A stretch of DNA of 64,000 nucleotides. Source: Pseudanabaena galeata CCNP1313 (lineage in GTDB: Bacteria; Cyanobacteriota; Cyanobacteriia; Pseudanabaenales; Pseudanabaenaceae). The notes beneath the pieces are model-generated. The model worked only from the letters and a program-made list of their open reading frames with translations, did not search any database and was not told the origin of the DNA. The stretch is taken from contig NZ_CP112878.1 in the NCBI RefSeq assembly GCF_029910235.1, forward strand, positions 87,264 through 151,263, written 5' to 3'. Positions 62,956 to 64,000 of the stretch are shown piece after piece. The position numbers were made by a program, and so were the translations under genes. How positions within the stretch are numbered: the stretch's first letter is position 1; every line of letters starts with the position of its first letter.

Positions 62956-63864
62956 TTGACTATCACACTAGCTACAGTTACCACTGAATTCCTAGAGCGT
63001 ACAGGACTAGCCCAAAGCACCGTGCAATCCTACGAACTAAGCCTAATGCCACTACTCAAAGAATATGGCAGTTATCCCATTGAATTATTGAGTCGAGCAA
63101 CCCTAACAAAATACCTAGAAGGCTTAACAGATCTCGCCTATACGACCCATCACCGTCACCAAGCCATCCTCCAAGCCCTATTCAACTTTGCCGTAGAGCG
63201 CGGTTATCTAAAAGCCAACCCCATCGTCCGACTGCATCGGCGCAAACCAAACCCAGAGAAAGGAGAACATCATGCCGATGGAGTAATTCGATACCTATCG
63301 CCCGAACAGATCGTCAGTCTCTACCAAGTCGTAGAACGCGACGGTCGCATGAAAGCATTGGTCTGCTTGCTGCATCGCACAGGAGCGAGGATCGCGGAAA
63401 TCCTGAGCTTGCAATTAGCAGAAATCAACCTCAAAGAACGTAAATTTCAAGTGATCGGCAAAGGCAATAAAACCCGATGGTGTTTCTACAGCGAAGATGC
63501 GGCAACCGGATTAGAAAAATATCTAAAATACTATCGACACAAGGAATCACCAGCCTTATTCACCACCCAACAGCCTGTGACGGAGAAAGTTACCCCCTTG
63601 AGTTATCAGACAGCCCATCGTGACTGGACAAAATTAACTAAGAATGACCCAAAACTCCAAGGTATCAGAATGCACGACCTCCGTCACACCTTTGCCACCG
63701 AGAGAGTTGGCTTAATGGGTATCGAAGAATTACGCGCCTTAATGGGACATACAAATATCAACACCACCTTACGCTATCAAAAAGTTACTTCTGAACGAGC
63801 AGAGATAACTGCTCACAAAGCTTTAAATCAACTGCTCCAAAACTCAGAAAACAGCCAAACTTAA
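62956..63864 (+). CDS. Tyrosine recombinase/integrase
   Basis: 302 residues starting with TTG (no ATG is found before residue 32). The N-terminal SAM-like core-binding domain (TEFLERTGLAQSTVQSYELSL ... HHRHQAILQALFNFAVERGYLKANP) is followed by the catalytic part with Arg in RTGARIAEIL, Lys in IGKGNKTR, HDLRH, and GHTNINTTLRYQKV with the nucleophilic Tyr. The family cuts and rejoins DNA to integrate or resolve elements, including plasmid dimers. Related 19-bp repeats lie on both sides (62881 and 63891). Confidence 0.93.
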   Translation: MTITLATVTTEFLERTGLAQSTVQSYELSLMPLLKEYGSYPIELLSRATLTKYLEGLTDLAYTTHHRHQAILQALFNFAVERGYLKANPIVRLHRRKPNPEKGEHHADGVIRYLSPEQIVSLYQVVERDGRMKALVCLLHRTGARIAEILSLQLAEINLKERKFQVIGKGNKTRWCFYSEDAATGLEKYLKYYRHKESPALFTTQQPVTEKVTPLSYQTAHRDWTKLTKNDPKLQGIRMHDLRHTFATERVGLMGIEELRALMGHTNINTTLRYQKVTSERAEITAHKALNQLLQNSENSQT

Positions 63865-63890
63865 ATATTGATTAAATCCCATTCATAGAT

Positions 63891-63909
63891 TGTTTAAAAG
63901 GGTGTTTAT
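63891..63909 (+). repeat. 19-bp repeat downstream of the integrase
   Basis: Second copy (TGTTTAAAAGGGTGTTTAT) of the repeat at 62881, same orientation, 27 bases after the integrase stop. The bases from here to the window end carry no clear gene. Confidence 0.5.
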
Positions 63910-64000
63910 TCAAAATTGATAGAGTATTGGTTATACTCTGTCTACGCAAACTGAGTGTTCCTACAGCCAGCACTAGCTTACTTGTCCTCTAAACGTCTCT

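Overview
The window looks cyanobacterial. The HIP1 octamer GCGATCGC recurs throughout, and several families are typical of filamentous or Pseudanabaena-like cyanobacteria: an RT-Cas1 fusion, a TIGR03985-like WYL protein, a duplicated Csx3 fused to an NTPase, and a CyRepA1-like replication protein. The genus is a guess. A CyRepA1-like replication protein beside a ParA-type partition pair suggests that the right third is, or was, a plasmid; whether the whole window is one plasmid cannot be decided from here.

Layout. (1) 1-4.8 kb: the C-terminal part of a Cas1, Cas2, CRISPR array 1 (21 repeats), a VapBC-like pair and a membrane-anchored CARF protein. (2) 4.9-11.3 kb: a GspE/PilB-type ATPase, two secreted proteins, a WYL CRISPR-associated regulator, the Csx3-Csx3-NTPase fusion and a small membrane protein. 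The intergenic gaps here hold long perfect hairpins. (3) 11.4-21 kb: leader and array 2 (14 repeats), a full type III-A operon (cas10/csm1 without a visible HD motif, csm2, csm3, csm4, csm5, cas6), then leader and array 3 (10 repeats). (4) 21-29.4 kb: a STAND/NACHT-like ATPase with an N-terminal HTH, diverging from RT-cas1-cas2, an Avd/S23-like four-helix protein and a DUF2325-like protein, then leader and array 4 (17 repeats). (5) 29.4-35 kb: an IS1-family element with 8-bp target duplication, a TA pair whose PIN toxin has a premature stop, a second membrane CARF protein, a second Cas6 and an ATPase-nuclease fusion. (6) 35-51 kb, a defence island: XRE-ImmA/IrrE with a PIN-like protein, a compact ubiquitin-like conjugation operon (double Ubl, cysteine-free E2-like, JAB-E1 fusion, DUF6527-like), and a helicase/nuclease/DUF1156 methylase/DUF499 ATPase set with a MazEF-like pair lodged inside it. 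(7) 51-64 kb: plasmid-type genes, namely ParA with a partner, the CyRepA1-like protein, a HAD phosphatase, a large protein with RNA-polymerase-like double-psi beta-barrel motifs (RSP and DFDGD), an XRE/zinc-ribbon regulator and a tyrosine recombinase.

How the parts may work together. The type III-A complex would sense target RNA and, through the intact GGDD of Cas10, make cyclic oligoadenylate. The two membrane CARF proteins are candidate effectors and the Csx3 fusion is a candidate ring nuclease that ends the signal. Two adaptation modules (Cas1-Cas2 and RT-Cas1-Cas2) could feed four arrays whose 35-bp repeats share one 3' half. At least six places, mostly CRISPR trailers, carry a purine-rich inverted-repeat element that usually follows a stub of the CRISPR repeat. 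The signals I rank highest are the polymerase-like protein at 59145, the paired membrane CARF proteins, the ubiquitin-like operon, the CRISPR-trailer element, and the 22-bp-phased repeats between the STAND ATPase and RT-cas1.
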